This document shows, one piece after another, positions 39,681 through 52,397 of a stretch of 64,000 nt of DNA. The notes beneath the pieces were generated by a model. That model was not told the DNA's origin and ran no database searches. It saw nothing but the letters and a program-made list of their open reading frames with translations. Each line of letters begins with the position of its first letter. Positions within the stretch are counted from its first letter, which is position 1. The translations under genes were made by a program, and so were the position numbers. This DNA is from Aulostomus chinensis (Eukaryota > Chordata > Actinopteri > Syngnathiformes > Aulostomidae): contig JBBMOA010000015.1 in assembly GCA_037954235.1 (NCBI GenBank), positions 23,842,069-23,906,068 of the forward strand. The letters are read 5' to 3'.

Positions 39681-40787
39681 TCAAATTGGACGAATACTTT
39701 ACCGGCTGAGCGACATAAATATGGAGGATTATATATCATTTAGTTATAGTTGATCCTGCGCCGTAGGGCCCAAAGCTATTACGAGTAAATATCGCACATC
39801 TGTTCATCTCAAGATTGAGCAACTATCGCGACCTGGAAATATTTTTGATGGGTAGATAAATGTGTCGATGTCGTGTCTTCATGTCTGTATCTTATGACTA
39901 CAGTTGAAGAACATTCTATGAGCCGTGGACACCAAAGTGTCCGCGTTTATGCACAGTCCGGAGATTGTAACCAAATGTTGACGACGAGCACTCGAAGGCT
40001 GCACTTCTTCTTTTCACCCATCCTCTATTCGGAGTTTTCGGTAAAACTCTAAAGCTTCATACATGCATAGCTGCTGTATGCCGGGGCTTTTTGAAGGGTC
40101 TTTGGGGTCTCCTGGGGATTCCCAGCAGGGATGGAACAGCGGCATTGTTCTGACCAATATATAAGCTTGTGGAATAGATTTATAAATGAATAAATCCATA
40201 AATTAATAAATGAGAACGTCAGTACTCTCGTTAATGTCGGTGCTGTGGTGAGCGCTGATTGAGGTGATTGATGAGCGAGCACAGGGATATTTGTGGTGAC
40301 ATTATCCTGAGGTTTGCGCTGGGCCCGACAGGCAGCGGGACAAATGTAGATTTGCTACCACAGACATGTAAGGACTGAAATGCAATTAAAAGTGTAACGT
40401 TTCTTTTGATTCAGCAGCTTACGGGGATTATGGTTTGTCACATCTTAATACCGAAATCTTTTATAATTTTCAGAGAAAACGAAAAACAAAAACCCGAGAA
40501 GGACTTCAGTCATGGAGCGCTGATATGACTCAGATTCAAAAATACTCAGCTGATGCAACTCAACATGCAGGGTAAAGGCAGTTATGGCGCCGCGCAATGG
40601 CATCAAACAGAACTACAGTTAGTTTGATCGCCTGAGTGCTGATAAACAGATGTGTTGTGGCATCAAGATCCAGCATGTTCATCATCTTATCTGCTACTGC
40701 GCACTCATCCATAAATCTGCTGTAGTTGCAAAGCCCCCTCATTTCCCACTTTCCACCATTTTTATTCAATAAATTTCTTGATGTTTG

Positions 40788-40791
<4 letters not shown>
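39681..40791. other. Non-coding, nothing recognised
   Basis: Upstream of the putative minus-strand start. No exon, RNA or repeat was recognised. Confidence 0.5.

Positions 40792-40852
<61 letters not shown>
40792..40852. repeat. (TA)n microsatellite
   Basis: About 30 uninterrupted TA units, self-complementary and able to extrude as a cruciform. Confidence 0.97.
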
Positions 40853-40853
<1 letters not shown>

Positions 40854-42338
40854 CTGCTCCTTTACAGTGTGGAATTATCGTCAGGCAGTTTTATTGCCCA
40901 CCAGAGGTCAAGGAGGAGAGTTTGAGCACTGCTTTCTCCAGCTGGTGTACATTCAGTGCTTGCAGTGTGAGTTTCCACTCGCAGAATGTTTGAACCCACG
41001 ACAATCAGATGCAGAAAAGGCTTTACTGAAGTCACCTTCACAACAGTGGAGCACTGCAAGCAAAATGTGGGAGAAAAAAGTGCATAGAAAAACAAGAACA
41101 TAAGCAGAACAGAACCCATAGTGTTGTCAGATGGGAACCAAGACTCCTGCTTGATGTAGTTGCCCATGATGAGAGGTGGGAGAGGCTGCTCCTATGTACA
41201 GTTCACACTACTTTAAATTGAAAAGTTTCTGCAGTTTTTTTGTAAAACGGTCACGTCTGTCAAACTCCTATTTGAAATGATAAGCCCCCAGGATTCGGTG
41301 GTCAATGCTCACACTTCTCAGCATCATGCCTTTAATATTTTAGTGTACAGGCCTGGAGGTGTGGCCAAGCTGGATCAGATACCTTGTCCTACTTAAAAGA
41401 AAAGGCTGACAACACTCAGTATTTTTATTAATGTTGGCAAAAGGAAGACAGTGAAGCTCTGTTGCACTGAGGAATGAGCTATACAGTGGAAGACTGTGGA
41501 GACATCCACAACCTGCTCTAATAGCTAAACTCCTCGTGCTGCTGCTGATTTTTTTTTTAATGACATATTCAAAGTGATCAGTGGTTTTAACTCGAACTGG
41601 ACACTGAGGATTGTACTGTTGTATCACACATGTGACGCACAATTGCTGCACATCATCCATCAACACATATTCCAACTTGCACGTGTCCGTGTCCAACCTG
41701 AACACAGCCTCCCTTGTCTTGCTTACGTTGGTCTTTACAGTGCATTTATAAGCATGAATGGAAATTTAAAATGACACCACACCATTTTCTAATTCATTGA
41801 CAAAAGTACAGTAAACATCATATTCTATTGACAAACACCAATAATAATACTACTACTAATAATAATAATAATCATAGTAATTCAGGTGCAAAATCTCTAA
41901 ACAGTTTAATCTTTTCAATGTTTTAGTCTTACAAAGTAGTTTTTCAGACATGACCCAGACTTAAACCCCTTCCAGACGTAGTCCTTGCTGCACCGACCTG
42001 CATAACCTGATGCAAGAACTGATTATAAGATAAGAGTGATAGAACTTCTTGTGTTCAGCTTTTCCAATCCAAATTAAATTAAAAGTAAGAATAACATAAA
42101 ATACAAATAAGAATATCACCAAGAGCATCAGGGGAAAATATTTTTTAAAAAGTATATGCTAAAGTGTATCCGACAATAATAATAATGTACAACATAATTG
42201 TGTATGAAAAACTATCAACCTTATAACAAGAACCATCAGTCAAAAAGGCAACATTGTATTTCACATAAAACAACATGATATAGCCCATTGTGCAAATATC
42301 AAACGAGAGAATTAGGTAATAGAGCTCATATTATAAGT
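40853..42338. other. Non-coding with a short (AAT)n tract
   Basis: Imperfect AAT/ACT repeats at about 41839-41874. Otherwise AT-rich single-copy-like DNA with no supported exon. Confidence 0.5.
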
Positions 42339-43748
42339 ATTGCACATGACAACATCATATTATAACATGTGATGTAAAGACTTCACATGACAAGAACACA
42401 ATATAGCCCGTGATGTAAGTATTGCACATGTAAACAACACAATGCAGCATGTGATGTAAATATTGCACATGTAAACAACATAACACAGCATGTGATGTAA
42501 ATATTGCACATGTAAACAACATAACACAGCATGTGATGTAAATATTGCACATGTAAACAACATAATATAACATGCCATGTAAATATTTCACTGGTAAACA
42601 ACACAATACAGCATGTGATGTAAATATTGGACATGTAAACAACATAATATAACATGTCATGTAAATATTTCACTGGTAAACAACACAATACAGCATGTGA
42701 TGTAAATATTGCACATGTAAACAACATAATATAACATGTCATGTAAATATTTCACTGGTAAACAACACAATACAGCATGTGATGTAAATATTGCACATGT
42801 AAACAACATGATATAACATGTCATGTAAATATTGCACATGTAAACAACATAACACAGCATGTGATGTAAATATTGCACATGTAAACAACATAACACAGCA
42901 TGTGATGTAAATATTTCACATGTGAACAACATAATGTAACATGTCGTGTAAATATTTCACTGGTAAACAACACAATACAGCATGTGATGTAAATATTGGA
43001 CATGTAAACAACATAATATAACATGTCATGTAAATATTTCACTGGTAAACAACACAATACAGCATGTGATGTAAATATTGCACATGTAAACAACATAATA
43101 TAACATGTAGTGTAAATATTTCACTGGTAAACAACACAATACAGCATGTGATGTAAATATTGCACATGTAAACAACATGATATAACATGTCATGTAAATA
43201 TTGCACATGTAAACAACATAACACAGCATGTGATGTAAATATTGCACATGTAAACAACATAATATAACATGTCATGTAAATATTGCACATGTAAACAACA
43301 TAACACAGCATGTGATGTAAATATTTCACATGTGAACAACATAATGTAACATGTCGTGTAAATATTTCACTGGTAAACAACACAATACAGCATGTGATGT
43401 AAATATTGCACATGTAGACAACATAATATAACATGTCATGTAAATATTTCACTGGTAAACAACACAATACAGCATGTGATGTAAATATTGCACATGTAAA
43501 CAACATAACACAGCATGTGATGTAAATATTGCACATGTAAACAACATAATATAACATGTCATGTAAATATTTCACTGGTAAACAACACAATACTGCATGT
43601 GATGTTAATATTGCACATGTAAACAACATAATATAACATGTCATGTAAATATTTCATTGGTAAACAACACAATACTGCATGTGATGTAAATATTGCACAT
43701 GTGAACAACATAATATAACATGTAGTGTAAATATTTCACTGGTAAAAA
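42339..43748. repeat. 41-bp satellite, about 34 units, with higher-order structure
   Basis: The unit runs from the CACATGTAAACAACA block to ATGTGATGTAAATATT and is 41 bp long. Three main variants are seen. A begins GCACATG and has ATAACACAGC. B begins TCACTGG and has ACAATACAGC. C begins GCACATG and has ATAATATAACATGTC. B and C often alternate, giving an 82-bp dimer. A rare variant with CATGTGAACAACATAATG occurs at 42915 and 43325, exactly 410 bp (10 units) apart. The left edge (42339-42420) is more diverged, as array edges often are. Long minus-strand frames here (up to 201 codons) come from the repeat. Confidence 0.97.
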
Positions 43749-43887
43749 TACACAATAAACTCATAATTTTTATGTTGGTCATGATAACATATAATTGATG
43801 ATGAAAACAAATTAACTTTCATATTTGCTTTGGCCCTGTGTGTCTCCTCGGTCGTCTCAGACTATGATTGAAGGAGGTCTGATCTCG

Positions 43888-43889
<2 letters not shown>

Positions 43890-43941
<52 letters not shown>

Positions 43942-43955
43942 TGGGGGGGGGGGGG
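43890..43955. repeat. (GT)n followed by G13
   Basis: About 26 GT units run into a G homopolymer at 43943-43955, 140 bp from the edge of the 41-bp satellite. Confidence 0.95.
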
Positions 43956-44333
43956 CATTATCCATGATATTGACAACTCCACTATGACTTGGACCCAGAA
44001 CAAGCTTTCCTGATAACTTTACTTGGTCTGTTGGGTCAGCTGCCTTGAGCCTGCTGCCCCAGCTCAGTGCAGCGAAGACGGGGACCATAGCAGATCGTGA
44101 CAGAACAGCTGCTGCCGGGCTCTGCAGATGTCAAAAATCTGAGTCTGTTGAGAAAATACAAGTGACTTTCATCCTGATCTGTCAATCAAATCAATTAAAC
44201 ACAATTCAAACGTCAACTTATTTATAAAGCACAAAATAATTATAGAATTAGCTCCGGGCAATTATGATACAGAGGAGATCTGCTCTCCTGATAAATCCCC
44301 CAAATGAGCAAGTCTCTTGCTTTGGCAAGAACA

Positions 44334-44350
44334 ACCCCCCCCCCCCCCCC
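44334..44350. repeat. C homopolymer
   Basis: About 17 C on the plus strand. Confidence 0.9.
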
Positions 44351-46171
44351 AACAGGAACAAACCTCTGTACTCAGGGTGAGGATCAGTGTGTCTGGATTG
44401 GTGGAGTAGAGAAAGAAAGTAGAGTGGTATAATCCTCATTATCACAGCGGGGGGTGTGCAGCAAGTTCAAGGAGGCAGAAGGCAGCTGCAATCACAGGGC
44501 CTTGGGGAAGGCATGGCCACCCTGCATACCAGGTGAAGGTTCAGTCCCCAAGATTGAATTCCTGACATAACTGTTAGGCTGGTGGACTCGTGATGGTAGG
44601 TTAGCTCATGCTACATCAGCAAATATTAGCGCTACCTTTGGCTGTTTCTTCACATTGAAAAAAAAACAATAGATTCAATAAAAAATCTTTGCTACAGTCT
44701 TTGACGACTCCTGCGATCTCATACGACATGAAAACATTACACACTGTCTTGAAGTCTCCTATTCATAAGCAGTATCAACTCCAGACACTGTCAAGGGCAG
44801 ATCATCATCAGCGAATTTGATTTATTCACATGTGTAATTAAAGAGAGTAGAAATAAGACACGGGTTAAAAAAAAAAAGTTGAATAAAGAATATATTTGAT
44901 TGCTGTTTTTTCCTCTCCAAGTCCGAAAGTTTGGATTTGATCTGAGAAACATCTCAGAAAAGGCAGCTGACTTGAAGGAGGTAAACACATTTACACCTTC
45001 AGGAGACATGAATAAAAACACATTTCTGTGCAAGCCTTTAATTCATTCAAATTTTTTCATGAAATTCGTCAGTTCTAAAACGTATCCCATATTTTCAAAT
45101 AGATCAGATTATTCTGAACAGACCCCGGTTCGATCAGGCACCTTGAGAAGGAGTTACAGTGTGAAAATTGTTGCTGGGAATTTTGAAGTAATGCTCATTG
45201 CACATTTATGAGTGTTACCATATCTGATTTGGATGTGAATACGTAAACAGAAAAGAGAAAACAGGAAACATTTTGTCGAATTGCAATATTCATATTTAAC
45301 TGATTATTTGTAAGAATAATTTCGTACACACTCTGTGTGACCGTAAATTGATCTGTACAGGAAAAAGCTCATTCCAGAGATGTGGGTGATACGACACTCC
45401 TGCAACCAGCTTGTGCTTTTCAGCTGTTTCTGGCAATTGAGGTGTGTATATTAAGACAGTGACATGTCCGAGGTTGAGATGAGTTGAAGTATAATACAGG
45501 AGATAAAGCCAAATGCTTTTCTGCTGACTAATTAGCAACTCCCTCTGAGTTGAACGAATCAGGACCGGAAAGCTGCAGTTTCAAATTGTGCACCATGTTG
45601 GACTGCATACTTGCCACAAGATTGCGTAAAGGTTGGTGTCACATTCCATGTGCCTTCCACATGTTACCTGTAACACTTCAGATAGTCAGCAGGAGCAAAC
45701 AATAATCTGCAGTGAGGCTGAAACTGCCTGGAACCTCACTCACAAGGGAAACAATCCGTTTGTACATTTGTGCCCGGAGCACTGGAAAGTTTTTGAAATA
45801 GAGTTTTTAGTAATTATTTGGAATTCAAAAGAGCAGACGAAAGAACATTAATAACAATACAGACTTGGTAAATTCCTTTGAGTGTTGCAGTTTTGCCTCT
45901 CCGCATTTGGGATTAGATTAAATTTTAAATTGAATTATATTGAAATCTTAACATTCTTTGTTTGCTGTGCTGTGAGACCCACTGTGGGTTAGACTTCTAA
46001 GTGAGCGATGAAGCTGGGGAGCAATGATTTTCACTTTAAATTAGAACCGTGAGCAGACTGCCTTAATTAAAGGTCTGAATTTCACTTTCAAATGTAATGA
46101 GTAATGAATGAACTCAGGTGAGGAACTATAAACTATTTATGAACAGACATGTGATCAAAGGGCCTCCTACT

Positions 46172-46172
<1 letters not shown>

Positions 46173-46247
<75 letters not shown>
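46173..46247. repeat. (GT)n microsatellite
   Basis: About 37 uninterrupted GT units, the longest in the window. Confidence 0.97.
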
Positions 46248-46248
<1 letters not shown>

Positions 46249-46331
46249 CTGCAAAATCTCAAATATTGACTTCTCATACACACATGTATTTGTCCACATC
46301 CAGTGTTGTAGTAGCACTAGTCGGAGTAGAA

Positions 46332-46334
<3 letters not shown>

Positions 46335-46421
<87 letters not shown>
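46335..46421. repeat. (GT)n-(GA)n compound microsatellite
   Basis: About 23 GT units pass through GAGTGA into about 18 GA units. Confidence 0.97.
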
Positions 46422-46423
<2 letters not shown>

Positions 46424-46531
46424 TAAGGAAAAAGAGGCGCATTCTACTTTGAAGGCTTTCTGGCAAGTTCAAAGTCTCAATGATTCTCTTGTCAACCTTT
46501 CTTACACCACCACACTTGTCTCCCCCCAGCA

Positions 46532-46566
46532 ACCCCCCCCCCCCCCCACACACACACACACACACA
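46532..46566. repeat. C run plus (CA)n
   Basis: About 16 C followed by nine CA units. This is the mirror-image architecture of the GT-then-G tracts at 29.8 and 43.9 kb. Confidence 0.93.
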
Positions 46567-47342
46567 ACTGAGCATCTTGCTGATGGAGCTTCCCTTTGAT
46601 TCCATGTGGCAGTTTTCAGCAGAGCTGAAAAAGAAATTCCATCCTATTATTTCAGGCAAAGTCAAACAAAGCTTTTCATGTGGATGAAAGTCGATGGCAA
46701 ACAGTGTGTGTGCTTGTACCTGGATGGCGAAGTAACCAAACCAGCTTTAAAAAACAGGTATGCAAGGGGGATGGAAGGTAAATAGGTACTTAAGACTGCT
46801 GTGTTTATTCTGCTTTGTATGTCAGTTATTACTGGTAAGGGAAAGGGCAACAGGTTGGCCAACCAGAAGTGAAGAACATGAATATGGCAATGAGTATCTG
46901 GGCTGAAGTGATCGATGTTCGACAGCTGCTCACCTTCAGAGGGTCCTCGTTGGGTCAGAGTTCTCAAACTCAAAATAAATGGAGGCTGCTGATCAGTGGG
47001 GTAAGTCACAGAGAGCCATGATGAGCGTTCCATCATAAAGTCAGCTTCAAATAGGCAGTGTCCGGGCTTTTTAATGAAAAATACAATAGCAAGATGCACA
47101 TCAGAACTAAAGATAATGTTAACCTCACTGTCCTACTTGTTTATCCACAACTCAGAAATATCACAGACGGGTGAGGATGTTTGTCTGCCATGATTCTTCT
47201 CTCTTTTGAGTTGATCTTGCTATTTATTATTTCTTTTTTCTAATTTTGAGTGGAATGTGAATAATAATTACTGAACTTCCAGGCTGGATTTCGTCATTTT
47301 ATATCATGTGGAAGGCTGTATGAAATTGAGGGGTGGGCCATG

Positions 47343-47362
47343 TCTTTTTTTTTTTTTTTTTT
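47343..47362. repeat. T homopolymer
   Basis: About 18 T followed by an A-rich stretch. Confidence 0.9.
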
Positions 47363-47962
47363 GGAAAAAAATAAACAAAAACAAATAAACTGTCTAATAT
47401 AATAACAACTTTTAGTGATTCTCATTCATGCATGCAGTGTTCATTCCTTGGCAATTCCAAGAGGAATAGAGGAGGAGACAGCTGGAGTACAACTGAAGAA
47501 CTCTGGGAATTTTAGAGTTAGATTTTAAAGTTAGAAACTTTCCAGGGGGATTAAAGTGAATATACAGCACGGGAAGGAGTTCACACCAACCATATTTACC
47601 TGGTCATACACAGCCATTGATATAAACATGTTGCATTCTCATAAGCAGATATGTTTGCACGCAAACATTTGTTTTTAAATCTATAATTTTGCTGTTCAGC
47701 TTGTTGTTTCTTTGTGTCGTGCCATATTCTAGACATGGATATGTGAGAGAAGGGTGATGGTCACTAAGGTCATCAGGAGGCTGTCAGGCATGACTGTGAC
47801 AAAATGTAGCTGTTTGGAAGCGTTTGTCCTTTATCGTGTCTTCAGTGTGTGAGTCGAGGTGATAGACCGGTTAAAAACACCCCCAGGCCCCCCGGTTATG
47901 GAGGAGGAGGTTGAGCTGGGATATATGTGTCCTGAGTGGTGCTGGATAGGGGGATTTCTTTC

Positions 47963-48500
47963 ACTGCCCTGTGTGTGTCCTCAAACACAGCATCACCAGG
48001 TAAGGGGAGACGACACCCCCTTGTGGTGCTCCAGATTTCACATCAATCCAAAGGCTGCGATCTCCATGAACCTTTTGTACCCTCCTGTGATGTAACTATG
48101 TAGCGAAGCCATCAAGGCAGGATTCAGTTGGAAGTCGAACATGTCCTTCATCAGTTTTGTGTGATCCACTCCATCTAATGTCTGGGACATAGGAGCACAA
48201 GCTTCCCTCACCACTGTTGGTTCAGCATCAGTTTCAGAGAGCCGAGTGTGGGTTGCCCCGACCTGTGCTGCAGCTCTACACAACTGCAAAGTAGATTAGT
48301 GTCCTGGTGCTGGGCATCAGCTACTTCATGGCACATCTTGGATGTTCCCCCACACAAAGACTGAGCCAGGGTTCTTGATTCTACGTACGGAGAATTCATT
48401 TGACTGTTCCCAAGCCTCAGCATAATCTCCCTGATGATGAAACATGTTTATCAGATGTGCAATGACAGGCGCAAGATCTTCTGCATGCACCAGGAGTATC
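47963..48500 (-). pseudogene. Reverse-transcriptase relic of a non-LTR retrotransposon (clade uncertain)
   Basis: Three frames on the minus strand give consecutive RT pieces. First comes DLAPVIAHLINMFHHQGDYA near 48490-48430, then DGVDHTKLMKDMFDFQLNPA and SYITGGYKRF (frame 48289-48038). A shift then leads to DVKSGAPQGGVVSPYLVML near 48050-47990. VDH, SY.TG and SGAPQGGVVSP correspond to RT fingers and palm motifs A/B in non-LTR elements (family knowledge). At least two frameshifts and several stops break it, and the YxDD region is not seen. It is a dead fragment with no ends found. The clade is not assignable by eye. Confidence 0.6.
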
Positions 48501-48711
48501 AGTTTGGAATGCTGTCAGGCCTGCTAGTTTTACACGTCAAGACAAATGAGTGCCTGCTTCACTTGTCTGATCCTGCAGAGATCATTACTCTGTGCAGGGA
48601 TCTGAGATAACGAAGAACCAGGCTGATGTGTAGTTTTGGTCCAAGTTTCTGCAAACAAACACCTTAAGACTTATGAAACTTTGTTTTTATTTCTCAGTCA
48701 GGTGATCAGGC

Positions 48712-49029
48712 TTGGATGGCACAGTGGTTAGCATTGTCAACTCACAGCAAGAAGGTTCTGACTTCGAGCCCTGGCTGAGGCTGGGTGGGTTTTGTGTGGA
48801 ACATCCATGTTCTCCCTGTACCTGTGTGGGTTCTCTCCGGTACTCCGGCTTCCTCCCACAGTCCAGTGAGTGTGAATGATTGTCTGTCTGTATGTGTTGG
48901 CCCGGACTGGTGACCCGTTCAGGGTGAACCCCGCCTCTCCCCCAAAGTCAGTTGGGATAGGCTCCTCCAGCAACCCCCCCCCCCCCCAAAGACCCTGAAT
49001 GTATAAGTGGTATAGAAAATGGATGGATG
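48712..49029 (+). mobile_element. tRNA-headed dispersed repeat (copy 3)
   Basis: Same order as the 15.9-kb copy: TGGCACAGTGGTTAGCATTG head, CTTCGAGCCCTGG box-B-like core, GTTCTCCCTGTACCTG, CCCACAGTCCAGTGAG, CCCGTTCAGGGTGAACCC, a C14 run, then GTATAAGTGG...AAATGGATGGATG. It is more diverged and about 55 bp shorter than copy 2. Confidence 0.83.
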
Positions 49030-49568
49030 ATTAAGCTCATCCCACATCGATGTACAACACAATCCCAACATCCCTCGGGGTTCTTTTCCTTCAGGTCCTG
49101 CAGTTCACTCTTGTAATATTTTGCCTTTGCGGTCTGTTTGAGTCACTGGACTAAATGTATGATTTTCTTCCATTCTTCTCCCTACATTTTTGTTAGCCTC
49201 TTGTTTTTTTGGGATTGTGAGCTTCAGTTTCTCTGTTCTCCACGGTTTAGCCAGCGTTGTTATTTTGTCCAGTCTCACTGGCATGCACACATTCATGGAA
49301 GTCTTAGTTCAGAAAGGTTTCCACCTTGGAGTTCAAATCCTCAGGTAAATAAACAGCACACCAGTGAGTTACAGCCATACTTGCTTCAAAAAACTCCTTT
49401 TAAAATTTAATTTTTCTAAACAACCTCTCATCTATTGTTTTTCTTTTCAGGCTCAGAAACAGGCTGGGTGTTTGGGCTGCTGGAAAGTGATGTCAGATTA
49501 GTGAAAATTAGGTCCAGGGTGGTTTTTTCCTCTTGTTTGATGTTCCAGTGTTTGCAGAATGTCAGAGT
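49030..49568. other. Non-coding, nothing recognised
   Basis: No supported gene or repeat between copy 3 and the 101-bp unit. Confidence 0.45.
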
Positions 49569-49669
49569 GGTGGCTGATTAAAATCCCATACAGGAGCAGG
49601 CCCATCTTTAGGGTCCAGCTGAGCAGGTATGCTATCCATCCATCCACCCACCCAACAACCCTGTCCCCC
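49569..49669 (-). repeat. 101-bp repeat unit, inverted partner of 53119-53219
   Basis: Read on the minus strand it runs from GGGGGACAGGGTTG to TTTTAATCAGCCACC. It matches 53119-53219 at 99 of 101 positions without gaps. Similarity stops abruptly at both edges. It abuts the RTE-like relic that begins at about 49670. Confidence 0.9.
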
Positions 49670-50060
49670 TGAATGGACGTGCCTGGAACACTTCCCAAGG
49701 GACACACACCGGTGGCATCCTAACTAGATGCTGAGCTGGGACACGCCAACCACCCTCCTAATGAAATCCATTTCTTTTGCTTGTGCTCCCATTCTTCCAG
49801 TGGTGTAGGAACAAAGACTTGACCGGTACATTGAGGGTTTTACCTTCCAAGTCCGCTCACTTTTTGTCACACTGGTGTGGCAGAGAGAATGTAAAACTGC
49901 TCCTACTACTCCGACACCCTGGCCCATCTCCCGCTCCATCATGTCCCCTCACTCAAGATCAAGACCCTAAGATACTTGATCTTTAGGGGTGGGGACTAAT
50001 TCCTTACCTGAAGTGGACTGTTTTCCTGCTGAGAACCATGGCTTCAGACCGTCATGCAGA
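49670..50060 (-). pseudogene. 3' part of an RTE/Rex3-like LINE open reading frame
   Basis: On the minus strand AGNHGSQ-like and then MMEREMGQ... GRMGAQAKEMDFIRRVVGV (frame 49942-49724) and CPLGSVPGTSIQ (frame 49707-49498) follow the order of the C-terminal region of fish RTE-like ORFs. Those typically show 'GRMEREI', 'RIQAAEMSFLRRVAG' and 'PPGRLPGEVFRA' (family knowledge). The plus-strand text near 49968 (AAGACCCTAAGATACTTG) and 50032 (GAGAACCATGGCTTC) matches the antisense of the same element. Frameshifts and stops make it dead. The 5' end is missing and the 3' end is replaced by the 101-bp unit. Clade naming is moderately sure. Confidence 0.65.
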
Positions 50061-52397
50061 AGCAGATATGTCTCTACAGTTACATTAACAAAGTGCTGTC
50101 GTTTCACTCACAAATCACAAGACAGGGATTCAACGTACAGTATAATTCAATCATCTCAAAGCAGAGTTGGGCTCAAGACCGTGGTAACATTTCTTCACTA
50201 AAAAACACCCAAGCAGACAGTACACAGTTGTTACTGATACATGTGACTTGGATTCCAACAATTTCATCCTGAGGTAATCACACAGCCCAGATGAATGCAG
50301 GCTCCAAGATAAGGGCCAGGCAGCCTCGCACACTTCTCCTCAATACCCAGACAGCAGAGTGGTTGTTTCTTTTATCTTTCTTGTCTTCTATTTGCAAAGT
50401 CAGAGTGAATATATTCATTAAAATCCAGAGAGTGGTTAGAGGAGATCAATGTCATCACACTGCATGTCAGATAAGACACCAAAGCGACAAGTTGTGTCTC
50501 TCTGTATTCACCCAGACTTTTGTTCGCTCCTGAGAGAAACTGTCAATAATCACGTTTAATGTCTCAACTTGGTATTTTTATATTCCCAGAGAGGATGACT
50601 TAACCGTCCACTGTCTCTGTTTCACATTCAGCAAATTGGACTGGTGGTGAAGCAATGACTCCAAAACTATAACACACTGGTCATTAGGTGCATATGCCCT
50701 TCGTTTATTAACCACTCGCGTGGGCCATTTTTACCGCTGGATGACACACCTGAGACAAACCTTACCACAACGCATTGTGTCCTGCTAACCGATCGTCACT
50801 CACCCAGGTGTCAAACTGACACACACCCAGCCAATCCTCCTCAGATCCTCCAGTCTTTGGTTGTTAGTGCCAGCAACTGTGCCTTATTTTTCTTTTTGAA
50901 TGTGTGCATAAAAAGTATCTGATTTGAAACGAAGAGTTTAAGAGGAAAGTTGATGCATCCGAGCAGATGAGATTCTACTTAAAGATACATTTCTTTCAAT
51001 GGAGTAGATATGCAAATGTGGGTACAGGTCATTTGTCCAAAAAAATCAATATATTTGAGACATTAAAAGAACATTTTGTTACTATTTTACTTGAAAATAA
51101 CAAGTAGCACCTCCTTCAAAAAGAACTTTTGGTGGTGGTGGCAGGGGTGTCACTGCAGTAAAACCAAAATATCACCTCACTGGAATTATTTACGACAATC
51201 TTGTTTCTCTTTAAAATAACTTCTCTCTTCCATTATAATATTGCATTTAGAAAATTGTAGTTACTTTGCTCCTTAGGCCATAAATACTGCAGATCCATCT
51301 GTGATGCCTGACGTTAGTGCAGGGATGGTCAAACGTAATAAACACAGGCAAGAAGTTACAGTCAAAAACATCTGGCACGAGCATAAATTTCAGGGACTGG
51401 TGGAGACATTTAGTTTGCAGCATCTGTAAGCTGCAGTTTAAGATGAAGTGAGTGATTTATTACATTCATGGCAAGTTTTAAAAATGATTAAAGCAGAGGA
51501 TTTTCACCCTCCTGTGTATATGTTAGGTTTGAGGTTCATTACATGTGATAATATAAGTTTATTTTTGACTCAGCTATCAACAACCGTTCAAACTTGGTGT
51601 GTGCTTTGCTGGCACCCTCATGGAGTGCTGTGCCGAGGGTGACATCTGAGGGTCTCAGGGTTTGTGTTGACAGGACCAATGACACTGAAATAATGCACAA
51701 CATTGAGAGGGGGTCTGAGGGTCTGAGATGACATAAAAATGATTTAAACTTATCATTTGCAGCTCCTCTTGGTGATTCAGTCTGTAAGAAGATAGGTTTA
51801 TTGTGTGAGGGGACCAGATCTATTATTAATTGTTTCGCAATACAGAGAAAACATACATGACCTAATTCCTCTAAACTGACATGCGTGCCCCACTTCCATC
51901 TGATTATTTGTTTTTGGGCGACCTTGTCATCAAATTATTTCAATGTACAATTCAATAAAAAATGTGCAGTCATTCCTAAAACTGAGATTCAACAGAAAAT
52001 GACAGGGTGATTAAATTTAGAGCTTGTGAAACGTTCCTTTGTAGTGCAGAGGAGCATGCAGCTGTGTCTTCTCCATTCATGACCAAATTGGCAGTCATGC
52101 GTGTCCCACTTTCACAATCGTCCCCCCTCTCTTTAAAGGTACCTGCACCCGACACACACTGTAAAACTACACATCATTATGCATTTGTTTCCCCGCCTTC
52201 CTCACAGGTTTTAATACCTGTATCATTTACACACTGTTTGCCAACCTGTGAACACTGGAACAGCCAATCAGTGCTGTCCTACACTGCATCCTTGTGACTG
52301 GGGTACAAACATCATTACGAGCACAAATTAAGTCATGAAGTTGTCACTGTAGAGCACAGCTAGATGTCAAACTTTTACTCTGAAATTGGGAAAACTA
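50061..52397. other. Single-copy-like non-coding DNA
   Basis: No gene, RNA or transposon was recognised. Confidence 0.5.

Larger units (their letters stand above)
43749..47962. other. Non-coding DNA with microsatellites
   Basis: Contains the GT, GA, C and T tracts listed separately. A possible 59-nt exon (44922-44980, plus) has good splice-like borders but no family identity. Nothing else is supported. Confidence 0.45.

Noticed and set aside
43039..43644. 201-codon minus-strand frame with Cys-rich 41-residue periodicity
   Set aside because: Read-through of the 41-bp satellite. No start context, splice site or non-repeat flank supports a gene.
50003..50040. GCCATGG start with AG|GTAAGG donor on the minus strand
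   Set aside because: It lies within the antisense phrase of the RTE-like relic, so it is LINE sequence and not a host exon.
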